Under the pieces are notes generated by a model. The model made no database searches. It was not told where the DNA came from and saw only the letters and a program-made list of their open reading frames with translations. This document shows, piece by piece, positions 1 to 7,649 of a stretch of 64,000 nucleotides of DNA. The stretch is from NCBI GenBank assembly GCA_025360225.1, contig JANYCN010000013.1, positions 1 through 64,000 of the forward strand. The letters run 5' to 3'. The position numbers and the translations under genes are program-made. This DNA comes from Actinomycetes bacterium (lineage in GTDB: Bacteria > Actinomycetota > Thermoleophilia > Gaiellales > F1-60-MAGs149). Numbering within the stretch: the stretch's first letter is position 1; every line of letters starts with the position of its first letter.

Positions 1-205
1 CGCACGCGTGTCAAGGCGAAGGCCTTGACACGCTAAGCGCAAGCGGCGCGCGGCGTTCCCGCGAAGCCCACGATCGGGCACGCAGAGCGGGCCGGATCGT
101 GGTCGCCGCAGCTCGCTGGTAGAGCCACCCGACGGGTGGCAGAGCCGGCAAGCGCAGGACGATCCAGGCAGTCGGATGACCACGCCATCTCACAATCAGA
201 CCACT
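1..205 (-). repeat. R-element copy 1, truncated by the window edge
   Basis: On the minus strand this stretch begins with the family end GTGGTCTGATTGTGAGATGG (end at 205) and then matches the first ~200 bases of the complete copy at 30906-31216 with scattered substitutions. A 9-bp hairpin (GTGTCAAGG at 8-16 with CCTTGACAC at 23-31) is shared with that copy. The distal end lies outside the window. The open frame across it is only the translated repeat; I see no gene here. Confidence 0.85.
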
Positions 206-395
206 AGGAGCCCCGTCAATTCAGTTCCGTGCTGTCGCACCGCGTGCGGTCGTCGCGGGGACGGCGGCCGCCCTTTGCACGTGCCCGAGCAAGCGCTTCA
301 GGTCGCCCGCCACCCCCGCTCGATGCCATCCACGCGCCATCGCCGACCCTTTCTTGACGGGCTCCCAGCGGCGACGCCGCGCCCGCGCGCAGCTG
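206..395. other. Intergenic spacer before the arg operon
   Basis: There is no convincing gene between the repeat end and the arginine box. The short open frames on both strands lack start context and protein-like composition. I see no strong terminator. Confidence 0.6.
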
Positions 396-424
396 CTGCA
401 TGAATATGCAGCCATTGGTATAGT
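396..424 (+). promoter_or_regulatory. argC promoter with ArgR (ARG box) operator
   Basis: A perfect inverted repeat, CTGCAT-GAAT-ATGCAG, lies at 396-411. It fits the actinobacterial arginine box (TGCAT-N4-ATGCA). A -10 hexamer TATAGT lies at 419-424. The box therefore sits where the -35 and spacer would be, a position suited to repression. Transcription would begin near 431, only about 4 bases before the preferred argC start at 435. The box and -10 are seen directly; ArgR control is inferred from the consensus and from the downstream genes. Confidence 0.75.
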
Positions 425-434
425 CATGCGTCAG

Positions 435-1334
435 ATGACGGCTCGCCTTCTCACCGCCGGGATTGCCGGCGCGTCCGGTTACGCGGGGCTCGAGCTCCAG
501 CGGTTGCTCGCTGGACACGCGACCTTGAGGGCGTCGGTCGTGCAGGCTCGCTCGGCAGGCTACGACGACATCGACGTCGTCCGGCTTGCGTCGTGTGACG
601 TCGTCTTCCTCTGCCTGCCCCACGGCGCCTCGCGTGCGATCGGAGAGGAGCTCGCCGACGCCGGCGTCCGCGTCGTCGATCTTGGATCGGACTTTCGCGT
701 CGGCGGTTGGGAGTACGGTCTCCCCGAGCTGCACCGCGCGAAGATCGCCGGTGCGCGCCTTGTCGCGAACCCCGGGTGCTACGCGACGGCGGCCATCTTG
801 GCGCTCGCGCCGCTCGCACGGCGCGGCCTGATCGACGGTCCGGTGGTGATCGACGGCAAGTCTGGAGTCTCCGGCGCGGGGAAGGAGCCAAGCGGTAAGA
901 CACACCTCCCGGACGTCCACGGAGGCGTGACGCCGTACAGCCCGACCGGTCATCGGCACGTCGCGGAGATCGAGCAGGAGCTCGCCGTGTCGGTGACGTT
1001 CACGCCGCATCTGCTGCCGTCCAGCCGCGGGCTTCTCGTGACGGCGTTCGCCCGGCTCAGCGACCCGCGTGCCGATCTTCTCGCGCTGTACGACGACGCC
1101 TACCGCGACGAGCCCTTCGTGCTGCTCGGCGGGAGCCCTTCGCCGCAGCGCCTTGCCGGGTCGAACGTCGTGCACGTCGCCGTGACGGTGGACGAGCGTA
1201 CAGGCATCGCGATCTGCCACGGCGCGCTCGACAACCTCGTGAAGGGCGCGGCCGGCCAGGCGATCCAGAACGCGAACCTGATGCTCGGAATGGACGAGGC
1301 TGTCGGGCTGACGACCTGGGGGATCTGGCCATGA
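435..1334 (+). CDS. argC: N-acetyl-gamma-glutamyl-phosphate reductase
   Basis: ArgC catalyses the third step of arginine synthesis, the NADPH reduction of N-acetylglutamyl phosphate to the semialdehyde, in the cytoplasm. The N-terminal nucleotide-binding motif GASGYAGLEL is at residues 12-21. The catalytic Cys115 lies in NPGCYATA, followed by KSGVSGAGK and the C-terminal GALDNLVKGAAGQAIQNANL. At 299 residues it is shorter than most ArgC proteins. ATG 435 is preferred over ATG 426 because 426 is only two bases after the -10 TATAGT. It is the first gene of argCJBD and its end overlaps argJ by 4 bases. Confidence 0.93.
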   Translation: MTARLLTAGIAGASGYAGLELQRLLAGHATLRASVVQARSAGYDDIDVVRLASCDVVFLCLPHGASRAIGEELADAGVRVVDLGSDFRVGGWEYGLPELHRAKIAGARLVANPGCYATAAILALAPLARRGLIDGPVVIDGKSGVSGAGKEPSGKTHLPDVHGGVTPYSPTGHRHVAEIEQELAVSVTFTPHLLPSSRGLLVTAFARLSDPRADLLALYDDAYRDEPFVLLGGSPSPQRLAGSNVVHVAVTVDERTGIAICHGALDNLVKGAAGQAIQNANLMLGMDEAVGLTTWGIWP

Positions 1335-2518
1335 TCGGTGTCACGTTCCCGCGCGGCTTTCGGGCAGCTGGGGCGACAGGCGGCATCAAGGCGTCGGGGC
1401 GACCGGACGTCGCCCTCGTCGTCGCCGACGGGCTTGCCAACGCCGCGGGCGTGTTCACCAGGAGCCGGACGGCGGGGCACCCGGTGACGCTCTCCCGTGC
1501 ACATCTCGCGGTGATGGGTGGGCGTGCGCGGGCCGTGGTGGTGTCGTCGGGCAACGCGAACGTCGCAACCGGCGCGCAGGGTCGCCACGACGCCGAGGAG
1601 ATGGCGAGCGAGGTTGCCGCGGGTCTGGGCGCCGACGCCGTCGAGGTGCTCGTCTGCTCGACGGGGGTGATCGGTGTGCCGCTGCCGATGAACGCCGTCC
1701 GCACCGGGATCACCGCCTGCCTCGCCTCGCTCGCGTCCGACGGTGGGGCGGCCGTCGCCGAGGCGATCCTGACGACGGACAACGGTCCGAAGGTCGCGCA
1801 GCGCGTGGTCGATCTCGCGGGCGGGCAGGCACGGATCGGTGGCGTCGCGAAGGGCGCCGGGATGATCCGCCCCGACCTCGGCACGATGATCGCGATCGTC
1901 ACCACCGATGCGATGATCGGTCCCGAGCAGCTCGCCGAAGCGACCCTCGGCGCGGCGCGTCGGTCGTTCAACCGGATCACGGTCGACGGGTGCCAGTCCA
2001 CCTCCGACAGCCTGATCGTTCTCGCCGGCGGCGCGTCAGGCGTGCCAGTCACGAACGGTGATCGGCCGGCGTTCGACGGAGCGCTCGCCGCGGTCTGCCT
2101 CGAGCTCGCGCTCGCGATCGTGCGTGACGGCGAGGGTGCCAGGCGGATCGGCCGCTACGACGTCACGGGCGCTGCCTCGTTCGAGGACGCGGATCGCGCG
2201 GCACGGGCCGTCGCCGAGGCGCAGCTCGTGCGCTGTGCCCTGCACGGTGGCGATCCGAACTGGGGGAGGATCGTCGCCGCGCTAGGGGTCTGCGGCGCCG
2301 CGGTGAATGTCGACCGGATCGCGATTGCGATCGGCGACGTCGCGATCGTCTCTGGGGGCGTCTTCGTCGAAGGTGCCACCGATCGGTGCGTTGAACAGGC
2401 CGCTGCTGATGAGGTGCGCTTCTCGATCGACCTCGGCATCGGTGACGGCAGCGCAACGGTCTGGGGATCAGACCTCTCGCCCGCGTACGTCGCCTGCAAC
2501 GCGGAGTACACGACGTGA
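1331..2518 (+). CDS. argJ: Bifunctional glutamate N-acetyltransferase / ornithine acetyltransferase
   Basis: ArgJ moves the acetyl group from N-acetylornithine to glutamate, closing the acetyl cycle, and in many bacteria also acetylates glutamate from acetyl-CoA. The conserved GVFTRSRTAGHPV, SGNANVATG and KGAGMIRPDLGTMIAI segments are present. Thr191 (in IVTTDA) is the expected self-cleavage site and catalytic nucleophile, producing alpha and beta chains. The C-terminal DPNWGRI and CNAEYTT motifs are intact. The length of 395 residues is typical. ATGA overlap with argC and GTGA overlap with argB indicate translational coupling. Confidence 0.93.
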   Translation: MIGVTFPRGFRAAGATGGIKASGRPDVALVVADGLANAAGVFTRSRTAGHPVTLSRAHLAVMGGRARAVVVSSGNANVATGAQGRHDAEEMASEVAAGLGADAVEVLVCSTGVIGVPLPMNAVRTGITACLASLASDGGAAVAEAILTTDNGPKVAQRVVDLAGGQARIGGVAKGAGMIRPDLGTMIAIVTTDAMIGPEQLAEATLGAARRSFNRITVDGCQSTSDSLIVLAGGASGVPVTNGDRPAFDGALAAVCLELALAIVRDGEGARRIGRYDVTGAASFEDADRAARAVAEAQLVRCALHGGDPNWGRIVAALGVCGAAVNVDRIAIAIGDVAIVSGGVFVEGATDRCVEQAAADEVRFSIDLGIGDGSATVWGSDLSPAYVACNAEYTT

Positions 2519-3180
2519 GGGTGGTCAAGCTTGGTGGGAACGCGGTCGGGGCGCTTGGCGCGTCGCTTGCCCAGGGCGACCCTGCTGACCTCGTTGTGGT
2601 TCACGGCGGAGGGGCGCAGATCAGCGACCTGATGCGTCGACGCGGGATAGCTCCACGCTTCGTCGCCGGTCGCCGTGTCACCGACCTGCCGACGCTGGCC
2701 TGCGTGCGGGCGGCGCTCGCGAACGTCTCCGACGAGCTCGTCCAGGCTGCGACCGCCGCGGGCCATGAGGCGGTTGGTCTTTCCCGGGGCGAGGTGATCG
2801 CCGCGCGGCGCATCGAGGCCCTCGGCCTCGTTGGCGAGGTCGCGGCGATCGACGTCGGCCCACTCCACGCTGCGCTGCGCCGCGGTGTCGTGCCGATCGT
2901 CGCGCCCCTCGGACGCGACCCAGACGGGCGGTTCCTCAACGTCAACGCGGACGACGCTGCCGCCGCGATCGCGGTCGCCCTCGGCGCAACGATGCTGACG
3001 TTCCTCTCCGACGTGCCGGGCGTGCTCGACCTGGACGGCGCGGTGATCCCGTACATCTCCGCCTCCGCGCCTCCGGCCGTGACGGGCGGGATGGTGCCCA
3101 AGCTCGCGGCGTGCGCGAGCGCACTCGCGGGCGGCGTCGGTCTCGTTCGGATCGGCAGCGGGACGGCGGTGCTAGCGTGA
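2515..3180 (+). CDS. argB: Acetylglutamate kinase
   Basis: ArgB phosphorylates N-acetylglutamate at the gamma carboxyl. The amino-acid-kinase fold is evident from VVKLGGNAVG at the N-terminus, VVHGGGAQIS, GLVGEVAAID, the LNVNADDAAAAIA substrate/ATP segment and FLSDVPGVLD. At 221 residues it is clearly shorter than typical ArgB (about 260-300). It starts directly at the first strand and lacks the extra N-terminal helix that links subunits in arginine-inhibited hexameric kinases, so feedback inhibition may be weak; that last point is inference. GTG 2515 overlaps the argJ stop. Confidence 0.9.
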   Translation: MRVVKLGGNAVGALGASLAQGDPADLVVVHGGGAQISDLMRRRGIAPRFVAGRRVTDLPTLACVRAALANVSDELVQAATAAGHEAVGLSRGEVIAARRIEALGLVGEVAAIDVGPLHAALRRGVVPIVAPLGRDPDGRFLNVNADDAAAAIAVALGATMLTFLSDVPGVLDLDGAVIPYISASAPPAVTGGMVPKLAACASALAGGVGLVRIGSGTAVLA

Positions 3181-4361
3181 CGACTATCGATGAGCGAGGG
3201 GACGCCACGATCCTTGCGACCTACCCGCGGCGCCGGCTCGCGTTCGTCCGTGGCGAGGGATGCACGCTATGGGACACCGACGGCGTCGCGTACCTCGACC
3301 TGGTTGCCGGGATCGCCGTCGTCGCGCTCGGGCACGCACATCCCGCGCCGATCACCGCCTTCACTGAACAGGCGGCGCTGCTCGGGCACGTCTCCAACCT
3401 GTACTGGAGCGAGCCGGCCGTCGCGCTCGCTGAGCGGCTCGCCGCGCTCTCAGGGCTGCGTGGCGGCTCGTTCTTCTGCAGCTCCGGCGCGGAGGCGAAC
3501 GAGGCCCTGATCAAGCTCGCGCGACGTCGTGGCCAGGCCCGCGGTGGCGTGTCGAAGCACGAGATCGTCTGCCTCGAGGACGCCTTCCACGGGCGCACGA
3601 TGGGTGCCCTTGCGGCGACCTGGGCGCGGTCGAAGAAGGATCCGTTCGAGCCGCTTCCGAAGGGCTTCCTGCACGTTCCGCGCAACGACCTCGCGGCGCT
3701 CGAACGCGCGGTCACTGACGCGACAGCCGGGCTCCTGCTCGAGCCAATCCAGGGCGAGACAGGCGTGCATCCCCTCGACGAGTCGTTCCTTCTGCGCGCA
3801 CGCGAGCTTGCCGACCGCCACGACGCGCTCCTGTTGCTCGACGAGGTGCAGACAGGCGTCGGACGTTGCGGTAGCTGGTTTGCGTTCCAGCAGACAGGCG
3901 TCGTGCCCGACGCGATCTCGCTCGCAAAGGGCCTTGGCTCGGGCATCCCGATCGGCGCGATCGTCGTCGGCGACGGCGTGGAGGATGGGTTCCGTCCTGG
4001 TGACCACGGCACCACGTTCGGCGGTAGCCCTCCGGTTGCGGCGGCCGCGCTCGCGGTGCTCGACGCTATCAGCGAGCTCGACCTCGTGACGAACGCGGCG
4101 CTCGTCGGCGCGCACCTGATCGCACGCCTGAGCGCGATTGACGGCGTCGCGTCGGTCCGCGGACGCGGGCTGCTCCTCGCCGTGGAGCTCGAACGGGGAG
4201 CTGCCGCGAGCGTCGCCGACCGGCTGCTCGTCGACCACCGGATCATCGTCAACGCTGTCACGGCGTCCGCGCTCCGGATCTGCCCGCCGCTCGTGCTTGG
4301 CATCGGCGAAGGTGACCGGTTCGTGGAGTCTCTCGCAGCGGTGCTCGCGACCTCCGGATAG
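3177..4361 (+). CDS. argD: Acetylornithine aminotransferase
   Basis: This PLP-dependent class III aminotransferase makes N-acetylornithine from the semialdehyde. It may also serve as a succinyl-DAP aminotransferase, as in E. coli. Visible motifs are SSGAEANEALIKLAR (phosphate-binding region), FHGRTMGALA, EPIQGETG, LDEVQTGVGR and the PLP lysine Lys251 in SLAKGLGSGIPIGA. GTG 3177 is chosen because GTGA overlaps the argB stop and the in-frame upstream extension lies inside argB. It is the last gene of the visible arg run; argF, argG and argH are not in the window. Confidence 0.92.
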   Translation: MTTIDERGDATILATYPRRRLAFVRGEGCTLWDTDGVAYLDLVAGIAVVALGHAHPAPITAFTEQAALLGHVSNLYWSEPAVALAERLAALSGLRGGSFFCSSGAEANEALIKLARRRGQARGGVSKHEIVCLEDAFHGRTMGALAATWARSKKDPFEPLPKGFLHVPRNDLAALERAVTDATAGLLLEPIQGETGVHPLDESFLLRARELADRHDALLLLDEVQTGVGRCGSWFAFQQTGVVPDAISLAKGLGSGIPIGAIVVGDGVEDGFRPGDHGTTFGGSPPVAAAALAVLDAISELDLVTNAALVGAHLIARLSAIDGVASVRGRGLLLAVELERGAAASVADRLLVDHRIIVNAVTASALRICPPLVLGIGEGDRFVESLAAVLATSG

Positions 4362-4411
4362 GCCGTTCCGCAGTCCTGCAGGAGAGAGGCGGTGGTGCCG
4401 ATACGGGGGAG

Positions 4412-5314
4412 GTGCGCCGCCTGCTCGCCCGAAAACGCCGCCGCGATCTCGTCGCCGCCCTCGAGCGCGTCTCGGTCGTGAACGGCGCGCACGCCTTCTC
4501 TGCCACCGTCCTGCCTGACGGGGCCCTCGTCGAGACCTTCTCGGGCCCGAACGCGGAACGATTCCTCGACGGGACGTCCTCCTCACGCTGGCGCGAGCTG
4601 ATTCACGCGGAGGATCGGGAACGCTTTCATGAGACCTTCTCCTACGACCGTCTGTCGACCCTTCAGCCGGCCGAGCTCGAGTACCGGATGGTGTGCACCG
4701 ACGGCGTCACCCGCCGGGTCTGGGAGCGTCTGACACCGCGGCGCTCGCGCGGCCGGTTGGTGGTCGATGGCGTGGCGTTGGACATCAGCCCCTCCCACGC
4801 CCGGTGTGAGGAGCTCGGGGAGTCGCTCGTCGCGGTGCTCGGCGACGAGCGAGTGCACGCGTATCTTGGGCGCATCACCGCCGATGGCTCCTGGGTGGAG
4901 GAGTTCGCCGGTCCCGGGCAGGATCAGATTCTCGGCGTCGTCGACGGGACGACGACCGGCGACGCGGACGTCTGGATGAACAGGATTCACCCAGATGACG
5001 CGCCTGACGTGTCGTTCGGCGCGCTGCTGCGGCTGGCGGAGGGGCGGTACGACCACACGTACCGTCTCATAGGGTTTGACGGCATCACGCGGGTCGTACG
5101 TGACCGCGGCCACGCGATGCCGCTTCCCGACGGCTCCGTGCTGATGCGCGGGATCGCCTCCGATGTGAGCGAGCAGGCTCGGGCTGAGGTCGCGTTGGCG
5201 ACGGCGCACGCGCAGATCGAGGCCGCTCTGGTCGGCTCTCGCGCTCACCTCTTCCAGGCTGAGATCGACGCGGCTGGCGTCTACACGACGACCTACGTCG
5301 GCCCCGGGGTCTAA
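4412..5314 (+). CDS. PAS-domain protein, N-terminal half of a split cyclic-di-GMP gene
   Basis: It holds two complete PAS-like units (about residues 20-130 and 135-265), each with an IHxxDxxxF/V-type segment and an ending like VDGVALDIS or MRGIASDVS, plus the beginning of a third. Translation stops at TAA 5312-5314 in the middle of the third PAS unit. The next ORF continues in the same reading frame, and the sibling PAS unit at 6052-6100 aligns across the stop without a gap (YVGPGV-stop-HVLGGS against YIGPGFHRIVGGS). The simplest reading is one gene, 4412-7447, with a nonsense mutation, a readthrough site or a base-call error. GTG 4412 sits against GGGGGAG, too close for a good Shine-Dalgarno, so the start is uncertain. 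Confidence 0.75.
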   Translation: MRRLLARKRRRDLVAALERVSVVNGAHAFSATVLPDGALVETFSGPNAERFLDGTSSSRWRELIHAEDRERFHETFSYDRLSTLQPAELEYRMVCTDGVTRRVWERLTPRRSRGRLVVDGVALDISPSHARCEELGESLVAVLGDERVHAYLGRITADGSWVEEFAGPGQDQILGVVDGTTTGDADVWMNRIHPDDAPDVSFGALLRLAEGRYDHTYRLIGFDGITRVVRDRGHAMPLPDGSVLMRGIASDVSEQARAEVALATAHAQIEAALVGSRAHLFQAEIDAAGVYTTTYVGPGV

Positions 5315-5317
5315 CAC

Positions 5318-7447
5318 GTGCTGGGAGGCTCAATCCCCACCGCGGACGGCGACGATCCGGGCGTCTTCTGGCGGTCACGCGTGCATCCGGACGACGTCGA
5401 GGCGTACGACCTCGCCAGCGCCGAACAGGTTGCCGGCCGACCGACAGAGGTCGAGTACCGCCTCACCGGCGTCGACGGTGTCGACCGCTGGGCGTCTGAG
5501 CGCACCGAGGCAGCGCCACGGCTCGGGGGCGGCATCCTGATCACCGGCTTCGTCCGCGACGTCTCCGCCGGACGGGCTGCCCGCGACGACCTCGCTGCGG
5601 CGGAGGCCTACCTGCGTCGGATCCTTGAGAGCTCCGGCCAGGCCGTGTTCATCCTTGACCTCGACACCCGAGAGGTCGTCTACCACGCCGGGGCGTGGCA
5701 GCAGATCGTTGGCAACGAGGGGATCGCGCGGTTCTTCACCGACCCTGGCACCGTCGTGCACCCCGATGATCACGACACCTTCTTCGCCGCGTGGCAAGCG
5801 CTCGATCGGATGGAGCCCTGGACGGCGGAGTGGCGCGTGCGCTCGCCCGACGGCGCCGTCGTGCAGATCCGCGAGGTCGCGTACCCGCGACGGACGAGCG
5901 ATGGCCGGCGCTTGGTGGACGGAGTGATGGTCGACGTGACCGCCGAGCGGGTGGCGCAGAGCCGTCTCAACGAGGCACGTGACCGGCTTGCACGCGTCGC
6001 CGAGTCGGTCGAGGAGTTCCTCTTCACGCTCGTCGCGCTGCCGGACGGCGGCTACGGCGCTGACTACATCGGACCCGGGTTTCACCGCATCGTCGGCGGC
6101 TCACCGCCGGACGGGCTTGACGCCCACACGGCGTGGGCGCAGCGCTTGCACCGCGACGACGCGCCGAGGTTTCTCGAGTTCCTCGATCACGTTGTTTCCG
6201 AGAGCGAGGCGCAGATCGAGGTGCGCGTGGTCGGCTACGACCGGGTCGTCCGCTGGACGTGGATCCGCGCGCGCTGCCGACGACATGGTGCGACCGTGCT
6301 GATCGACGGCATCATCTCCGACGTGACGGAGCGAAAGGCGGCGGCAGAGCGGCTCGAGCGGGCTGCGCGGGTTGATCACCTGACGGGCGTATGGAGCCGC
6401 GGCCACTTCGTAGACGTCGCCCGAGGCGTGGTCGCGGGCGCCGGGGCCGGGCTGATCCTGCTCGATGTCGACCACTTCAAGCGCGTCAACGACGTCTACG
6501 GACACGCGGTGGGCGATGCCGTCCTCGTTGAGGCGGTTCGTCGGCTGGAGAGCGCGCTCCACGAGGGTGAGTCGGTCGCCCGTTGGGGCGGTGAGGAGTT
6601 CGCGGTCCTCGTTGCCGCTGTCGACGACAACGCCCTGCGCGATCGGGCTGAGATCATCTGCGCCGCGTTGCGCGCGACGACGCTCGCCGTCGGGTCGACC
6701 GCGGTGCGGATCAGCGTCTCCTGTGGTGCCGTGCTCGGCGGCGGCGGGCGGTCGCTCGAGGAGCTGGCCGCGGTCGCCGACAGCGCCCTCTACGCGGCGA
6801 AGCGGCGGGGTCGCGACCGGGCGTGCCTTGAAGCCGACCTCGTCGACGAGGATCGCGTGCCCGAGGCACCGGAGTCAATCCGCGTCGCGGAGGCGATGGC
6901 ACGCGCGACGGCCTTCCGCGAGGGCGTGCCCGAACAACACTGCACGCAGGTCGCGGAGCTCGCGTCGCTCGTCGCGACCCGGCTCGGGCTTCCGCCGGAG
7001 ACGGTGTTGCGCACGCGCATGGGCGGCTACCTCCACGACGTCGGTAAGATCGCGATTCCCGACCGGATCCTCTCCAAGCCGGGGGCGCTCGATGACGCGG
7101 AGTGGTCGGTGATGAAGACGCACACGACGATCGGTCGCGACATCGTCCTCGCGACGCCGGGTCTCGAGATCGCCGCTCCGGCCGTCACCCACCATCACGA
7201 ACGCTGGGCCGGTGGTGGCTACCCGGATGGGCTCGTCGGCACGACGATCCCGATCGAGGCACGGATCGTCGCGGCCGCCGACGCCTGGTCGGCGATGACC
7301 GAGGACCGCGTCTACCGCCCGGGCATGCACCCGGAGGACGCGATCGCGGAGCTGCGCCGCTCCGCTGGCTCGCACCTCGATCCGGACGTGGTGGTCGCGA
7401 TCTGCGACGTGCTCGCGACGTTCACGCAGGAGCATCTCGCGGCCTGA
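5318..7447 (+). CDS. PAS-GGDEF-HD-GYP cyclic-di-GMP synthase/phosphodiesterase, C-terminal part
   Basis: After the rest of a third PAS unit come two more PAS units (about residues 90-215 and 215-345). Next is a GGDEF diguanylate cyclase domain (about 345-500) with DVDHFKRVNDVYGH and an intact RWGGEEF signature. The C-terminal HD-GYP phosphodiesterase domain (about 510-709) has LHDVGKIAIPDRI, THHHERWAGGGYPDGL and VAAADAWSAMTEDR. Both catalytic domains look active, so it could make and break cyclic-di-GMP according to the PAS signals. No membrane segment is evident. GTG 5318 has no clear ribosome-binding site and may only be the first start codon after the in-frame stop. Confidence 0.88.
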   Translation: MLGGSIPTADGDDPGVFWRSRVHPDDVEAYDLASAEQVAGRPTEVEYRLTGVDGVDRWASERTEAAPRLGGGILITGFVRDVSAGRAARDDLAAAEAYLRRILESSGQAVFILDLDTREVVYHAGAWQQIVGNEGIARFFTDPGTVVHPDDHDTFFAAWQALDRMEPWTAEWRVRSPDGAVVQIREVAYPRRTSDGRRLVDGVMVDVTAERVAQSRLNEARDRLARVAESVEEFLFTLVALPDGGYGADYIGPGFHRIVGGSPPDGLDAHTAWAQRLHRDDAPRFLEFLDHVVSESEAQIEVRVVGYDRVVRWTWIRARCRRHGATVLIDGIISDVTERKAAAERLERAARVDHLTGVWSRGHFVDVARGVVAGAGAGLILLDVDHFKRVNDVYGHAVGDAVLVEAVRRLESALHEGESVARWGGEEFAVLVAAVDDNALRDRAEIICAALRATTLAVGSTAVRISVSCGAVLGGGGRSLEELAAVADSALYAAKRRGRDRACLEADLVDEDRVPEAPESIRVAEAMARATAFREGVPEQHCTQVAELASLVATRLGLPPETVLRTRMGGYLHDVGKIAIPDRILSKPGALDDAEWSVMKTHTTIGRDIVLATPGLEIAAPAVTHHHERWAGGGYPDGLVGTTIPIEARIVAAADAWSAMTEDRVYRPGMHPEDAIAELRRSAGSHLDPDVVVAICDVLATFTQEHLAA

Positions 7448-7475
7448 GGTCGCGAGGCGCGGCTACCCTTCTGAC

Positions 7476-7649
7476 GTGGACCGGCTCCTCGCTCTCGCGC
7501 CGCGGTTTGGCTACGCGCTGTTCCTGACGATGGGGCTCTTGACGATCACGAACCGTTTCCTTGGCGTCCCCCGCGGCTTCCCGATCGCCGTCGCGGTCGC
7601 GCTCGCCGGTGGCGTCCTGGGCGCTGCCACGGCGCGCCCGCGCGCCTGA
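7476..7649 (+). CDS. Small membrane protein, 57 residues, unknown function
   Basis: A short frame starts at GTG 7476, seven bases after a -10-like TACCCT (7464-7469). It ends with a TGA that overlaps the ATG of the glycosyltransferase (TGATG). The product has two hydrophobic stretches, FGYALFLTMGLLTI and a longer AVAVALAGGVLGAA-rich one, separated by a basic NRFLGVPRG turn, so a two-helix hairpin is plausible. I do not recognise the family. Placement and coupling support it being real, but its size leaves doubt. Confidence 0.5.
   Translation: MDRLLALAPRFGYALFLTMGLLTITNRFLGVPRGFPIAVAVALAGGVLGAATARPRA

Noticed and set aside
206-395. Small coding genes in the spacer before argC
   Set aside because: Open frames on both strands are Arg/Ala-rich noise with no start context.
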